A stretch of DNA of 64,000 nucleotides, taken from positions 1 through 64,000 of the forward strand of contig NZ_JACSZW010000002.1 in the NCBI RefSeq assembly GCF_014472395.1. Reading direction: 5' to 3'. How positions within the stretch are numbered: position 1 is the stretch's first letter; each line of letters starts with the position of its first letter. A program made the translations under genes and the position numbers. Source of the stretch: Pedobacter sp. N36a (GTDB lineage: Bacteria; Bacteroidota; Bacteroidia; Sphingobacteriales; Sphingobacteriaceae). The notes beneath the pieces are model-generated. The model saw only the letters and a program-made list of their open reading frames with translations. It made no database searches and was not told the origin of the DNA. Below, piece after piece: positions 8,675 to 16,027 of the stretch.

Positions 8675-9412
8675 ATGTTAAGACATCTGGGCGCAAAGCG
8701 TACGCCTCAACACAACCTTAAATTAGCAACTTTACTGGGACTAACCGCAGGATTCGTAAACGCAGAGGGATTTCTGGGCTTCGCGGTGTTGACTACTAAT
8801 GTTACCGGACATGCCGCGTTATTGGCTGAGAGAATTGCTCTTGCAGACTGGTATGCCGCTCAGGTTGTTGCCCTATGGATGTTCCTTTTTTTAGCTGGCG
8901 CCTTTATTTCAAGCTTAATTCTTTCCTTGACCGGGCATAACCAACGCTTTTCTTATTTCATTGCTATTATTATTGAAATCATTATCCTTCTTTTTTCTGC
9001 ACTATATGGTCATCGATATGACGGAACTTTAGTTGCTAAAGAGATCTTTGCTGGCAGTCTGCTTTTTGCTATGGGTTTACAGAATTCTTTGGTGTCTATG
9101 ATTTCTGGATCAGTGGTAAGAACTACGCACCTGACCGGAACGTTTACCGATCTAGGTATAGAGTTGGCACAGTTGTTTAATAAAAATAAGCAGGATCATC
9201 CAGCGCTGATCGCTAAAATAAGGCTTCGATTAGTCATTATATTCTTCTTTATGACAGGAGCAGTTGTTGGTGCCTATCTTTTTCATCATTTCGGGTTTAA
9301 GTCTTTTTTTGCGCCTATAACCATTTTAATTTATGCATTATCCTACGATATTTTTAGAATTAAGGCAAAACGGTACTACCAAAAAACAGCAAATGCCAGG
9401 AAGGGTCATTAA
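8675..9412 (+). CDS. YoaK/DUF1275 family integral membrane protein
   Basis: A 245-aa protein with about six membrane segments. The N-terminal pattern AGFVNAEGFLGFAVLTTNVTGHAA and the later GLQNSLVSMISGSVVRTTHLTGTFTDLGIEL are hallmarks of the YoaK/DUF1275 family, whose biochemical function is not established. The start at 8675 fits the family's usual opening (MLRHLGAKRTPQHNLKLATLL). The start overlaps by 22 bp a weak 72-aa minus-strand ORF (8478-8696) that I do not accept as a gene. Downstream lies the convergent VIT-like gene, 135 bp away. Function unknown; transporter activity is only a guess. Confidence 0.85.
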   Translation: MLRHLGAKRTPQHNLKLATLLGLTAGFVNAEGFLGFAVLTTNVTGHAALLAERIALADWYAAQVVALWMFLFLAGAFISSLILSLTGHNQRFSYFIAIIIEIIILLFSALYGHRYDGTLVAKEIFAGSLLFAMGLQNSLVSMISGSVVRTTHLTGTFTDLGIELAQLFNKNKQDHPALIAKIRLRLVIIFFFMTGAVVGAYLFHHFGFKSFFAPITILIYALSYDIFRIKAKRYYQKTANARKGH

Positions 9413-9547
9413 GTAGCTACTTTACATCATGCAAGCCCAGCGAAGAACTGAACTCGGTAATGTCCGATTTCTATCTGGTAATTTTACGGAATCGAATCTT
9501 TGACGCCTTAATGCAATTTTTCCACTCTATGTTCGCTACTGGATCTC

Positions 9548-10237
9548 CTAGGTGGTTTTAACACCAAACAAATAGCCAACAGCTGCAGTCATTAGCATAG
9601 CAGCAGTTCCCCAAAAGCAAATCCTCATCACAGCCTTCCGCGGGTTTGAGCCACCTGCCTTTGCGGCAATCATAGCCGATAGTGCTAAAAATAGGATGGA
9701 AAAGCCATACTGGTAAAAGACCATTAGTTTTATTGGTGCAAATATGGAAACGATCAAGGGCAGCAGGCCACCTATTATGAAAGATGCAGCGGAGGCGAAT
9801 GCAGCTTGCATCGGTTTTGCCTGTGTAATTTCATTAATCCCCAATTCATCCTTTGCATGTGCACCCAAGGCATCGTGGGCAGTAAGTTGAATGGCAACCT
9901 GCATGGCCAGGCGCTCCTCGATTCCTCTTTTTTGGTAGATTTCTGCCAATTCCAGTAACTCTAAATCGGGGGTGTCTTTCAGTTCCATTTTTTCTCTGCT
10001 CAGGTCAGCAACCTCAATATCTGATTGGGAACTTACTGAAACGTATTCTCCAGCCGCCATGGATAAAGCTCCTGCAACCAGACCAGCTACTGCAGCCAAA
10101 ACAATAGGCTCACGGGTGGTACTGGCTGCAGCAATACCTATAGCCAGACTTGTGGTGGAAAGGATGCCATCGTTGGCACCTAAAACTGCAGCTCTAAGCC
10201 AGCCACTCCTGTTGGTGTAATGTTCTTCTGATTCCAT
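9548..10237 (-). CDS. VIT1/CCC1 family membrane protein (predicted Fe/Mn transporter)
   Basis: Member of the vacuolar iron transporter family, whose members move Fe2+ or Mn2+ out of the cytoplasm. The hallmark first membrane segment is present (LGANDGILSTTSLAIGIAAA), as is AAGEYVSVSSQSDIE, which begins the cytoplasmic metal-binding helical region; three further membrane segments follow. I start it at the ATG at 10237 (MESEEHYTN), 229 aa. That ATG lies 1 nt after the cytochrome b stop and has GGAGG about 11 nt upstream. The longer frame would begin at 10255 inside the cytochrome gene. Co-transcription with cytochrome b is therefore likely. The ion is inferred from the family. Confidence 0.85.
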   Translation of the reverse strand: MESEEHYTNRSGWLRAAVLGANDGILSTTSLAIGIAAASTTREPIVLAAVAGLVAGALSMAAGEYVSVSSQSDIEVADLSREKMELKDTPDLELLELAEIYQKRGIEERLAMQVAIQLTAHDALGAHAKDELGINEITQAKPMQAAFASAASFIIGGLLPLIVSIFAPIKLMVFYQYGFSILFLALSAMIAAKAGGSNPRKAVMRICFWGTAAMLMTAAVGYLFGVKTT

Positions 10238-10238
10238 T

Positions 10239-10910
10239 TTATACTTTACCTCCATTGATCATATCCGATACGATTCCTTTACTTTCTTTTTTTTCTGCTA
10301 GCAGTACACCAATAATATGTACTGCAATAAATATAAGCATCAAATACATACAAAAGCCATGAAACTCTTTGATGCTATGGCTTGTTGCTTTGCTAATCCC
10401 CAATTCCTGGTCGAAAGCCATCGCTAATCCTGTGAGCGCCATAATTGCCAGGAGCAAATAAAAGAAAAGATATAATGATTTTACAGTAAGGTCGTGAAGG
10501 GCTAAAGTTGACTTTTGACTTCGACTACGATAAGTCTGATAAGCATCTTTTAGGCTGGAAAAAAAACGTTGCCGGCCAGGCTGATAAAATTCAGCAATGA
10601 ACCTGAATACGAATAGTCCGGCTAGTGCATAGCCAAAATAGATATGGATAGCCCAAACCTGGTCTTCCAGTCCATGTGCTACACTTTTAGCCTGCTGTGC
10701 TGTTACGGATACCCCTGATTCCTGCAGCTGCTGCTGCACATAGGTCGTATTGCTTTTTACATCAAATAGGGTCGAATTCAATAATACCGTTAATAATGAT
10801 CCGGTAATGACCAGCAGGTTTAGCCAATGCCAAAGCCTCAGGGCGCCAGTATGTTTTTTAATCTCTCCTGGATGATCTATATCTTTTCTTAATGGGACAA
10901 TGGTAGCCAT
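10239..10910 (-). CDS. Diheme cytochrome b (cytochrome b561 / hydrogenase cyt b type)
   Basis: Integral membrane cytochrome b of 223 aa with four membrane helices. Candidate heme ligands sit where the family has them: RLWHW (H28) in helix 1, WAIHIYFGY in helix 2, and KEFHGFCMYLMLIFIAVHIIG with two histidines in the last helix. Such proteins pass electrons between the quinone pool and a partner on the periplasmic side. No partner hydrogenase or reductase subunit lies next to it. The neighbours are a VIT-like gene (1 nt downstream) and the ApbE/DUF3570 group upstream, with a strong terminator hairpin between (10929-10954). A role in feeding electrons to, or taking them from, the ApbE-associated group is inferred only from position. 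Confidence 0.85.
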   Translation of the reverse strand: MATIVPLRKDIDHPGEIKKHTGALRLWHWLNLLVITGSLLTVLLNSTLFDVKSNTTYVQQQLQESGVSVTAQQAKSVAHGLEDQVWAIHIYFGYALAGLFVFRFIAEFYQPGRQRFFSSLKDAYQTYRSRSQKSTLALHDLTVKSLYLFFYLLLAIMALTGLAMAFDQELGISKATSHSIKEFHGFCMYLMLIFIAVHIIGVLLAEKKESKGIVSDMINGGKV

Positions 10911-10928
10911 GTTGATTGCGTTTTAAAA

Positions 10929-10954
10929 GCATCTGGATTTGATGTTCCAGATGC
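10929..10954 (-). terminator. Rho-independent terminator between DUF3570 and cytochrome b genes
   Basis: GCATCTGGA (10929-10937) is the perfect complement of TCCAGATGC (10946-10954), with an 8-nt loop. Read on the minus strand the stem is followed at once by TTTT. It sits 9 bp after the DUF3570 stop and 18 bp before the cytochrome b start. It should at least partly separate the ApbE group from cytochrome b/VIT. Confidence 0.75.
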
Positions 10955-10963
10955 CCTGGATTT

Positions 10964-12184
10964 TTATTTTACTTTTAAATTTAAACTAATAATGTTGGAA
11001 ACCAGTCCGGTAGATCTGCTATAATGGCCGTACCTCAGTTCCAGCATATTTAAGTGCTGCCATCCAAATACGCCATGCGGCGGTGCCAGTCGGATGCCAG
11101 CCCCATAGAAATCACTGTTTAAGGTAGACAGGTCATAGTCACTGGTGAAATACTGAGCCGATGGATCATGCTGCCCATAAGGAGCAAAGTATTTTGTTCC
11201 TGTTTGGTTATTGTACCGGTAAAATGGGCTCAAAGAAATGAAAGAAGTTAGTTTAACAGGAACTTCTATTTCTGCAGTATGTGCTCTGATACCCCAATTG
11301 TCCATAAAATAGCGGTAATAGGCTCGGATGATCACCTGATCGGTGGCAAAATAATTTAATCTTGCAGCGATAGGAAGTTTATACCGTTGATCCGGTAAGT
11401 TTTCTGCTCTTAAAGAACCATCAGTAAAGTAAACACGCTGGTATTTGGTCGCCAGTAAACCCTTTTGGTAGGCGGGTTCAACAATGATCATTGCCTGCAG
11501 CTTCTGATTGATGACTTGCGAAAGAGAGAACGATGCACTGAAGGAATTTCGCGGACTAGATCCTTCACTTCTCGACTCGTGACCCTTGCCAAGACTAGCA
11601 TCGGATCTCAATTCAATCGGAAGAATCACCTTCCAGGTATCTAAAAATGCCTGTAATTTGAAGTCAAACTGAGTGTTTTTATCTTTAGATAAACGGGTAA
11701 GGTTAAATCCTGCACCTAAAGACTGGTAATCATATTCTGTTGAATACGATCCTGTGAAACCGAAAGCATTTCCAGTTTTTTCATTGCTGTGTGTCCAGTT
11801 TAAGGAAGGGTAAACGCGCGTATCTGCCATAGAAGCCGAGGAGATGGTACTCGGATCTATCTGATCAGAGGAGGCGGAAGTGTAATGGTCTACACCCAAT
11901 TCAAACAAAAAAGTATTTTTATTTCCCACCTTATTTAGCTTGGATAACTGCAGATCAATCGTATTCGCAAAATCGCTGAGTTTTTCTGATCCAATTCCTC
12001 CGGTTACCGCAGAATTATTGCCATTCTGATGATAATAAGCGGATACCAGATTGATTTCATCGATCTTTAGCTTGCGACTTTGGTAATGAGTCGTATCAGA
12101 TGCAGTCGGTTTAATTTTAATTTGTCCTTGCGCCCCTAAGACGCCAGCGAACAGCATGAGTACATGCAGATAAATTTTTCTCAT
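10964..12184 (-). CDS. DUF3570 protein, predicted outer-membrane beta-barrel
   Basis: A 406-aa exported protein with a signal peptide (about 1-20, ending GAQGQ). Near the N-terminus is the motif HQNGNNSAVTGGIGSEKLSD (about 52-71), which I recall as the conserved opening of DUF3570. The rest alternates short amphipathic strands rich in Y, F, S and T (for example VIIRAYYRYFMDNWGIRAH and LRYGHYSRSTGLVSNIISLNLKVK), ending in a strand as outer-membrane barrels do. No biochemical function is established for the family. It follows the DUF4266 lipoprotein gene by 8 bp, in the order Trx-ApbE-DUF4266-DUF3570. That constant company suggests a shared cell-envelope redox or metal role, but this is inference. 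Confidence 0.85.
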   Translation of the reverse strand: MRKIYLHVLMLFAGVLGAQGQIKIKPTASDTTHYQSRKLKIDEINLVSAYYHQNGNNSAVTGGIGSEKLSDFANTIDLQLSKLNKVGNKNTFLFELGVDHYTSASSDQIDPSTISSASMADTRVYPSLNWTHSNEKTGNAFGFTGSYSTEYDYQSLGAGFNLTRLSKDKNTQFDFKLQAFLDTWKVILPIELRSDASLGKGHESRSEGSSPRNSFSASFSLSQVINQKLQAMIIVEPAYQKGLLATKYQRVYFTDGSLRAENLPDQRYKLPIAARLNYFATDQVIIRAYYRYFMDNWGIRAHTAEIEVPVKLTSFISLSPFYRYNNQTGTKYFAPYGQHDPSAQYFTSDYDLSTLNSDFYGAGIRLAPPHGVFGWQHLNMLELRYGHYSRSTGLVSNIISLNLKVK

Positions 12185-12192
12185 GATTTGAG

Positions 12193-12423
12193 TTAATTAC
12201 AACCACAGCCACCACCGCTTTTGCCACCATTGGCACCAGATCCACCTTCCCGGTACAACTGGAAGCTTTGCTCAAACTTCTGTACCTTTCGGGAGGATAA
12301 GGCCATTTCAGAATCGTTTAACTTGCTTTTCTGGTAAGGTTTTACTGTGGCGCAGGCGCTCAGCATACACAGGGCGAAAAAGCTCACACCCAGTACTAAA
12401 GATCGGTCAAAGGACGTTTTCAT
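12193..12423 (-). CDS. DUF4266 small lipoprotein
   Basis: A 76-aa lipoprotein. Cys24 (MLSACATV) is the lipidation site. The mature part is only about 52 residues and ends in a glycine-rich tail GGKSGGGCGCN with two cysteines, the signature of DUF4266. The tail could bind a metal or be a thiol target for the thioredoxin-like protein of the same operon; neither is shown. The start lies 1 nt after the apbE stop and the stop 8 bp before DUF3570, so it is translated within the operon. Family function is unknown. Confidence 0.82.
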   Translation of the reverse strand: MKTSFDRSLVLGVSFFALCMLSACATVKPYQKSKLNDSEMALSSRKVQKFEQSFQLYREGGSGANGGKSGGGCGCN

Positions 12424-12424
12424 A

Positions 12425-13360
12425 TCAGTGTTTTACATTAATATTCTTAGAAGTAAATAGCCTATCATGGTCATCAATGATGATACAGGCTACTTGTTGT
12501 AATTGGTTGATCAAGTCAAGCCCGACTTGAACTCCCATGACGATCACTGGAGTCGCCAGGGCATCTGCAAGTTCTGCGCTCGGACAAAGCACACTGACAC
12601 TTTTAATTCCAGTAACCGGCAAACCAGTCTTTGGGTCAATGGTATGTGAATATCTTTTGCCATTAATCGTGGCGTATTTTTCGTAATTACCAGAAGTAGC
12701 AATCGCCATATTGCTGATGTTAAGGGCAGAGAAAGGGCGCTCACTTTGATCCGGATCAGCGATGCCAATGGTCCAGTTTTTATCATCTGACTGGCTGCCC
12801 CAGGTCACAAGGTCGCCAGCAGCATTAACAATACCACTCTTGATTCCAAGATTTTGTAATACCTGTTTAGCCCGGTCTGCCGCATACCCTTTGCCTATAC
12901 CTCCAAAACCGATACGCATGCCTTCATGCTTTAACATCACTGTAGAATGCGGAACATCGACAAGCACATTCTGGTAGTCAATCAAACTCACCGACTGAAG
13001 CGCAGTTTCAGCGTCAGGTAAGGAAGTCATATTGGTATCAAAGTTCCACAGGCTTTTATCAATGGAGCCATAGGTAATGTCAAATGCACCTTGGGTAAGG
13101 TCTGATATTTTTACTGCACGCTGAATCAGCTGGATCATTTCCGGATCAACTTTTACAGGTTTTATACCGGCATATTGATTGATCAGACTTGTCTGGCTGC
13201 TTTCTTTAAAGGTACTGAATAAGGCCTCAATCCGGCTCACCTCTGCTATGGCAGCGTCAATGGCTTTTTGCCCTGAATGCTCCTGCTCAGCAATGACAGT
13301 GAATTCAAAACGGTTTCCCATCAGCTTTAACACTCGCTTATAAGTGGCCATAGTTTTCAT
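12425..13360 (-). CDS. apbE: ApbE-family FAD:protein FMN transferase, without a signal peptide
   Basis: Enzyme that splits FAD and attaches FMN covalently to a Ser/Thr of a target protein (flavinylation). Family motifs are in order: FGGIGKGYAADRA (about 157-169), NAAGDL (about 184-189), SGNYEKY (about 227-233), HTIDPKTG (about 243-250) and ELADALAT (about 266-273), covering FAD and Mg2+ binding. Length is 311 aa. The N-terminus (MKTMATYKRVLKLMGNRFEF) has no signal peptide or lipobox, although most ApbE proteins are exported; this one should be cytoplasmic unless the start is wrong. No protein in the window shows a clear flavinylation motif of the DxxSGAT kind. It lies 8 bp after the thioredoxin gene and 1 nt before DUF4266. 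Confidence 0.88.
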   Translation of the reverse strand: MKTMATYKRVLKLMGNRFEFTVIAEQEHSGQKAIDAAIAEVSRIEALFSTFKESSQTSLINQYAGIKPVKVDPEMIQLIQRAVKISDLTQGAFDITYGSIDKSLWNFDTNMTSLPDAETALQSVSLIDYQNVLVDVPHSTVMLKHEGMRIGFGGIGKGYAADRAKQVLQNLGIKSGIVNAAGDLVTWGSQSDDKNWTIGIADPDQSERPFSALNISNMAIATSGNYEKYATINGKRYSHTIDPKTGLPVTGIKSVSVLCPSAELADALATPVIVMGVQVGLDLINQLQQVACIIIDDHDRLFTSKNINVKH

Positions 13361-13368
13361 AAGGCGCT

Positions 13369-13791
13369 TTATCTGGTTTTAATTTCTGATACAAATTTAT
13401 CCGCAGGTTCGTTTGGATAGCCATCCCATGTTTTGATCACTTTTCCGTTTTCATCCAGTAATAGGGTATAAGGAAATTTTCCCTCAGGATTATATTGCTC
13501 GGCCAGAGATTCGTTCTGTTTAACTTGTGCAGCAGGTAATTGGTTTTTCTTTTGTCTGGGGAAATCGGCCCTTACCAATACCAGGTTTTCTTTTGCATAA
13601 GCTTCAAAAACTTCGGATTCCAGAATTTCTTTTCTCAAACGGATGCATGGACCACACCAGTCGGATCCTGAAAAATTAATTAAGAGCTGCTTATGGGTAT
13701 TTTTTGCTTGTTGCTGTGCCTCGTTGAAGTTTTCATTCCAGATTAAAGTGCTGGGAATGAGTCCGAGGAAAAAAATTAATAATAATTTCAT
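13369..13791 (-). CDS. Exported thioredoxin-fold protein
   Basis: A 140-aa thioredoxin-like protein with an N-terminal hydrophobic signal (about 1-17), so it should act outside the cytoplasm. The active site is WCGPCIRLRKE (about 46-56), preceded by LLINFSGSD, as in the thioredoxin_7/DsbD-gamma-like group. A cis-proline loop (KFPYTLLLDENGKVI) follows. It probably reduces or oxidises thiols of an envelope partner. It is the first gene of the Trx-ApbE-DUF4266-DUF3570 run. Upstream lie a 7-bp inverted repeat (13796-13818) and the direct repeats 13829-13849 that also occur before the response-regulator gene, so control by that two-component system is likely. Confidence 0.86.
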   Translation of the reverse strand: MKLLLIFFLGLIPSTLIWNENFNEAQQQAKNTHKQLLINFSGSDWCGPCIRLRKEILESEVFEAYAKENLVLVRADFPRQKKNQLPAAQVKQNESLAEQYNPEGKFPYTLLLDENGKVIKTWDGYPNEPADKFVSEIKTR

Positions 13792-13795
13792 CGTG

Positions 13796-13818
13796 TTAGC
13801 TGTAAATTATGCAGCTAA
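13796..13818. promoter_or_regulatory. Inverted repeat in the leader of the thioredoxin/ApbE operon
   Basis: TTAGCTG (13796-13802) and CAGCTAA (13812-13818) are perfect complements with a 9-nt spacer. The repeat lies 4 nt upstream of the thioredoxin start codon on the minus strand. It could be an operator or an mRNA hairpin next to the ribosome-binding region. Confidence 0.4.
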
Positions 13819-13828
13819 TATCTATGGC

Positions 13829-13849
13829 AATTCTGAAGACATTATGAAG
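13829..13849 (-). promoter_or_regulatory. Putative response-regulator box, copy 1 (thioredoxin/ApbE operon)
   Basis: On the plus strand this reads AATTCTGAAGACATTATGAAG. It holds two half-sites, CTGAAG (13833-13838) and ATGAAG (13844-13849), 11 bp apart. The same arrangement occurs upstream of the response regulator (15847-15867). OmpR/PhoB-type regulators bind direct repeats with this 11-bp pitch. It lies about 40 bp upstream of the thioredoxin start. Confidence 0.6.
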
Positions 13850-13888
13850 ATCAGAGTTAAATTATGTTAATTTAATCAACTGAGTATT

Positions 13889-15154
13889 TTATTGGGGCTT
13901 GTTGAACTCGATTTTGAAGCGGTGCTGGCCTTCCTGATAATCGTAAGTAAGAAGGTAACTTTGTCTCAGGCATACCTGTTTTAGAATGGCCAGACCCAAA
14001 CCAGTACCTTCCGATGCATGGTCTTTATAAAACCGTTCAAAGATCTTAACCGGGTCTAAGCATGCCTGGGTGCTGGTGTTCGAAAATTGAAGACTGCAGG
14101 GAGTCAGTACAATCTTTATCATGCCTCCAACATAATTATGCCTGATCGCATTACTGAAGAGGTTGTTCATGAGCATCTCTACCATTGACCGGTTGGCGTA
14201 AATGGAAAGCTTGCTGATCTCTGTGTTTACGCTCAGGTTTCTTTTTTGAATGAAATCCTGAAAGTAATTCATTCGCTCATAAAGTAATGCTTCCAGGTCG
14301 ATTTCTTCCTTGTCTTGAAGTTGATTATTATCGATCTTAACCAATAAAAGGAGAGATTGGTTTAATTTGGTCAATTTAGAGGTCGCCTTATAGAGATCTG
14401 CCAGGATCTCACTTTCTTCTTTATTTAAAGTGTTAGACTGCAGCATGGTGTCCAGCTTGGAGTTAATCACAGCTAAAGGTGTCATCATTTCATGGGAAGC
14501 ATTTTCGGTAAATAACTTGATTTCCTTATAATCTGATTTCACTTTCAAGGAGACGTCAAGCACTGCGTTGTTCAACTCTCTAAATTCATCAATGTTGGTT
14601 TCAATGGGTTTAAAAACTTCTTCCTGGTTGATGTTAAATGCTTTAATATTTGTTAATATTTGTCTGAATGGAATCCACATTTTTCTGATCAGTACTCGGT
14701 TTACCAGCCATAAGATCAACAATAACACCACTACAGGTAATAAAATAATGAGTACAATGCTTTTTATCTGTTCTTTCCGTTCAAACTTTGAGGCAATAAT
14801 CTTCAGCTCATACGGCTGTCCATTTAACACCATTTGCGTCATCAGGTAACGACCGGACTCTTGATGTTTTTTCTTTGGGTTATAAAAATTGGTGTCGGCA
14901 AAAAATTTGCGCTGATCTTCCAATTTTTTAATCTTCTTATATTCCACGATGACATCATCGAAACCATCAGGAGAGGGCAGAATGTTTTTCACGTGCGCAA
15001 AGTCCCTAACTTCCAGGAGCTCCTCATACAGATGATCTTCAATCTGTCTGTTGAGGTATTGACCAAGCATTTGATAAAACAGAAAGCCTATGACTAATAA
15101 CCCTGTTAGGGTAATGACAGATAAGATCCGGTTATAGCTGCTAAATAGTTTCAT
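13889..15154 (-). CDS. Sensor histidine kinase of an OmpR-type two-component system
   Basis: A 421-aa membrane kinase. Two membrane segments (about 11-31 and 133-152, VLIILLPVVVLLLILWLVN) bracket a periplasmic sensor of about 100 residues with no recognised domain. The dimerisation/phosphoacceptor helix has NASHEMMTPLAVINSKLD, with His as phosphorylation site. The ATPase part shows the N box (NNLFSNAIRHN) and GTGLGLAIL. Its ATG overlaps the TGA of the upstream response regulator, so the two are translated together. The stop lies 97 bp before the thioredoxin operon, which shares a promoter repeat with the regulator gene and is the best candidate target. The signal is unknown. Confidence 0.9.
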   Translation of the reverse strand: MKLFSSYNRILSVITLTGLLVIGFLFYQMLGQYLNRQIEDHLYEELLEVRDFAHVKNILPSPDGFDDVIVEYKKIKKLEDQRKFFADTNFYNPKKKHQESGRYLMTQMVLNGQPYELKIIASKFERKEQIKSIVLIILLPVVVLLLILWLVNRVLIRKMWIPFRQILTNIKAFNINQEEVFKPIETNIDEFRELNNAVLDVSLKVKSDYKEIKLFTENASHEMMTPLAVINSKLDTMLQSNTLNKEESEILADLYKATSKLTKLNQSLLLLVKIDNNQLQDKEEIDLEALLYERMNYFQDFIQKRNLSVNTEISKLSIYANRSMVEMLMNNLFSNAIRHNYVGGMIKIVLTPCSLQFSNTSTQACLDPVKIFERFYKDHASEGTGLGLAILKQVCLRQSYLLTYDYQEGQHRFKIEFNKPQ

Positions 15155-15828
15155 GATTCGCTGAATTTATAGCCTATTCCATACACAGATTGAAAATAAT
15201 CTTTGCAGCCAGCATCTGTTAATTTCTTTCTCACATTTTTAATATGAGTATAAATGAAATCAAAACTGTCTGCCATATCTGCTTCGTCACCCCAGATGTG
15301 TACCACGGCTGCAGATTTTGAAATGACTTTATTTTTGTTTGTCACAAAGTATAATAGGAGATCAAACTCCTTTCTGGTTAAATATACGAGCTTATTGTTT
15401 ACTTTGAGTTCCTTAGAAATCGTGTCGATCTCCAGCTCATTAAACTGTACAAGGCTATTTCCGTTAAAACTCCTCCGTCTTACAATGGCCATGATTCTGG
15501 CGTATAGTTCTGACAAGTGAAATGGTTTGATCAGGTAATCGTCTGCACCCATACTTAAGCCTTCGATTTTTTGATCTAAAGAATTACGTGCGGAAATGAT
15601 GAGAACACCATCCGATTTATTGATCTTTTTAAGGTGTTTTAATAGCTGAAGCCCTTCTCCATCTGGCAGTGTTAAGTCAAGTAAAACACAGTCATAGTCG
15701 TAAAGGGATAGCTTTTGATAGCCTTGCTCATAGCTGGAAGCCCAGTCACAAATATTGCCTTCAGCAGTCAAATACTGATCAATACTTTTTCTTAATCCTT
15801 CTTCGTCTTCAACAATTAGAAATTTCAT
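15151..15828 (-). CDS. OmpR/PhoB-family response regulator
   Basis: A 225-aa DNA-binding regulator: receiver domain (about 1-115) with acidic pocket (VEDEE), phosphoacceptor Asp51 in VLLDLTLPDGEG and the conserved Lys in LIKPFHLSEL, then a winged-helix Trans_reg_C domain (about 125-225, LTRKEFDLLLYFV...FIYTHIKNVRKKL). The first codon of the longest frame is TTG at 15831; the ATG at 15828 (MKFLIVEDEEG) fits the family better. It overlaps the kinase by 4 bp. Direct repeats of 11-bp pitch 18 bp upstream match those before the thioredoxin operon, pointing to autoregulation plus control of that operon. Confidence 0.92.
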   Translation of the reverse strand: MKFLIVEDEEGLRKSIDQYLTAEGNICDWASSYEQGYQKLSLYDYDCVLLDLTLPDGEGLQLLKHLKKINKSDGVLIISARNSLDQKIEGLSMGADDYLIKPFHLSELYARIMAIVRRRSFNGNSLVQFNELEIDTISKELKVNNKLVYLTRKEFDLLLYFVTNKNKVISKSAAVVHIWGDEADMADSFDFIYTHIKNVRKKLTDAGCKDYFQSVYGIGYKFSES

Positions 15829-15846
15829 CAAGTAAATATGGTGTTT

Positions 15847-15867
15847 AATTCTGAAGACTCTTTGAAG
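15847..15867 (-). promoter_or_regulatory. Putative response-regulator box, copy 2 (its own gene)
   Basis: On the plus strand this reads AATTCTGAAGACTCTTTGAAG. The half-sites CTGAAG (15851-15856) and TTGAAG (15862-15867) are again 11 bp apart and in the same orientation as copy 1. The first twelve bases are identical to copy 1. It begins 18 bp upstream of the regulator ATG. Confidence 0.6.
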
Positions 15868-15922
15868 TTAAAGTACTGGCATTGGTAATTATTACAATGA
15901 TAATAGCACCGTCGAATTTTGA

Positions 15923-15952
15923 ATTCATCATTGATTTAGATCAATAATGAAT
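15923..15952. promoter_or_regulatory. FNR/CRP-like palindrome between the response regulator and the Fpg-like gene
   Basis: The core TTGAT-TTAG-ATCAA (15931-15944) matches the FNR consensus TTGATnnnnATCAA exactly. The symmetry extends outward: ATTCATCATTGAT (15923-15935) against ATCAATAATGAAT (15940-15952), 12 of 13 positions matching. It lies 95 bp upstream of the regulator start and 75 bp upstream of the divergent Fpg-like gene. A CRP/FNR-family regulator binding here is inferred. Confidence 0.5.
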
Positions 15953-16027
15953 TACATAAAGCCTGAAAAGAACGTAGAAAGACACCGTACCTTTAAGCCC
16001 TTACCTCATCAAGTTCTGATTTAAATT

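Noticed and set aside
8478..8696. 72-aa minus-strand ORF with a hydrophobic N-terminus
   Set aside because: It overlaps the well-supported YoaK start by 22 bp, contains the palindrome at 8533-8553 inside its frame, and its second half does not look like a folded protein.
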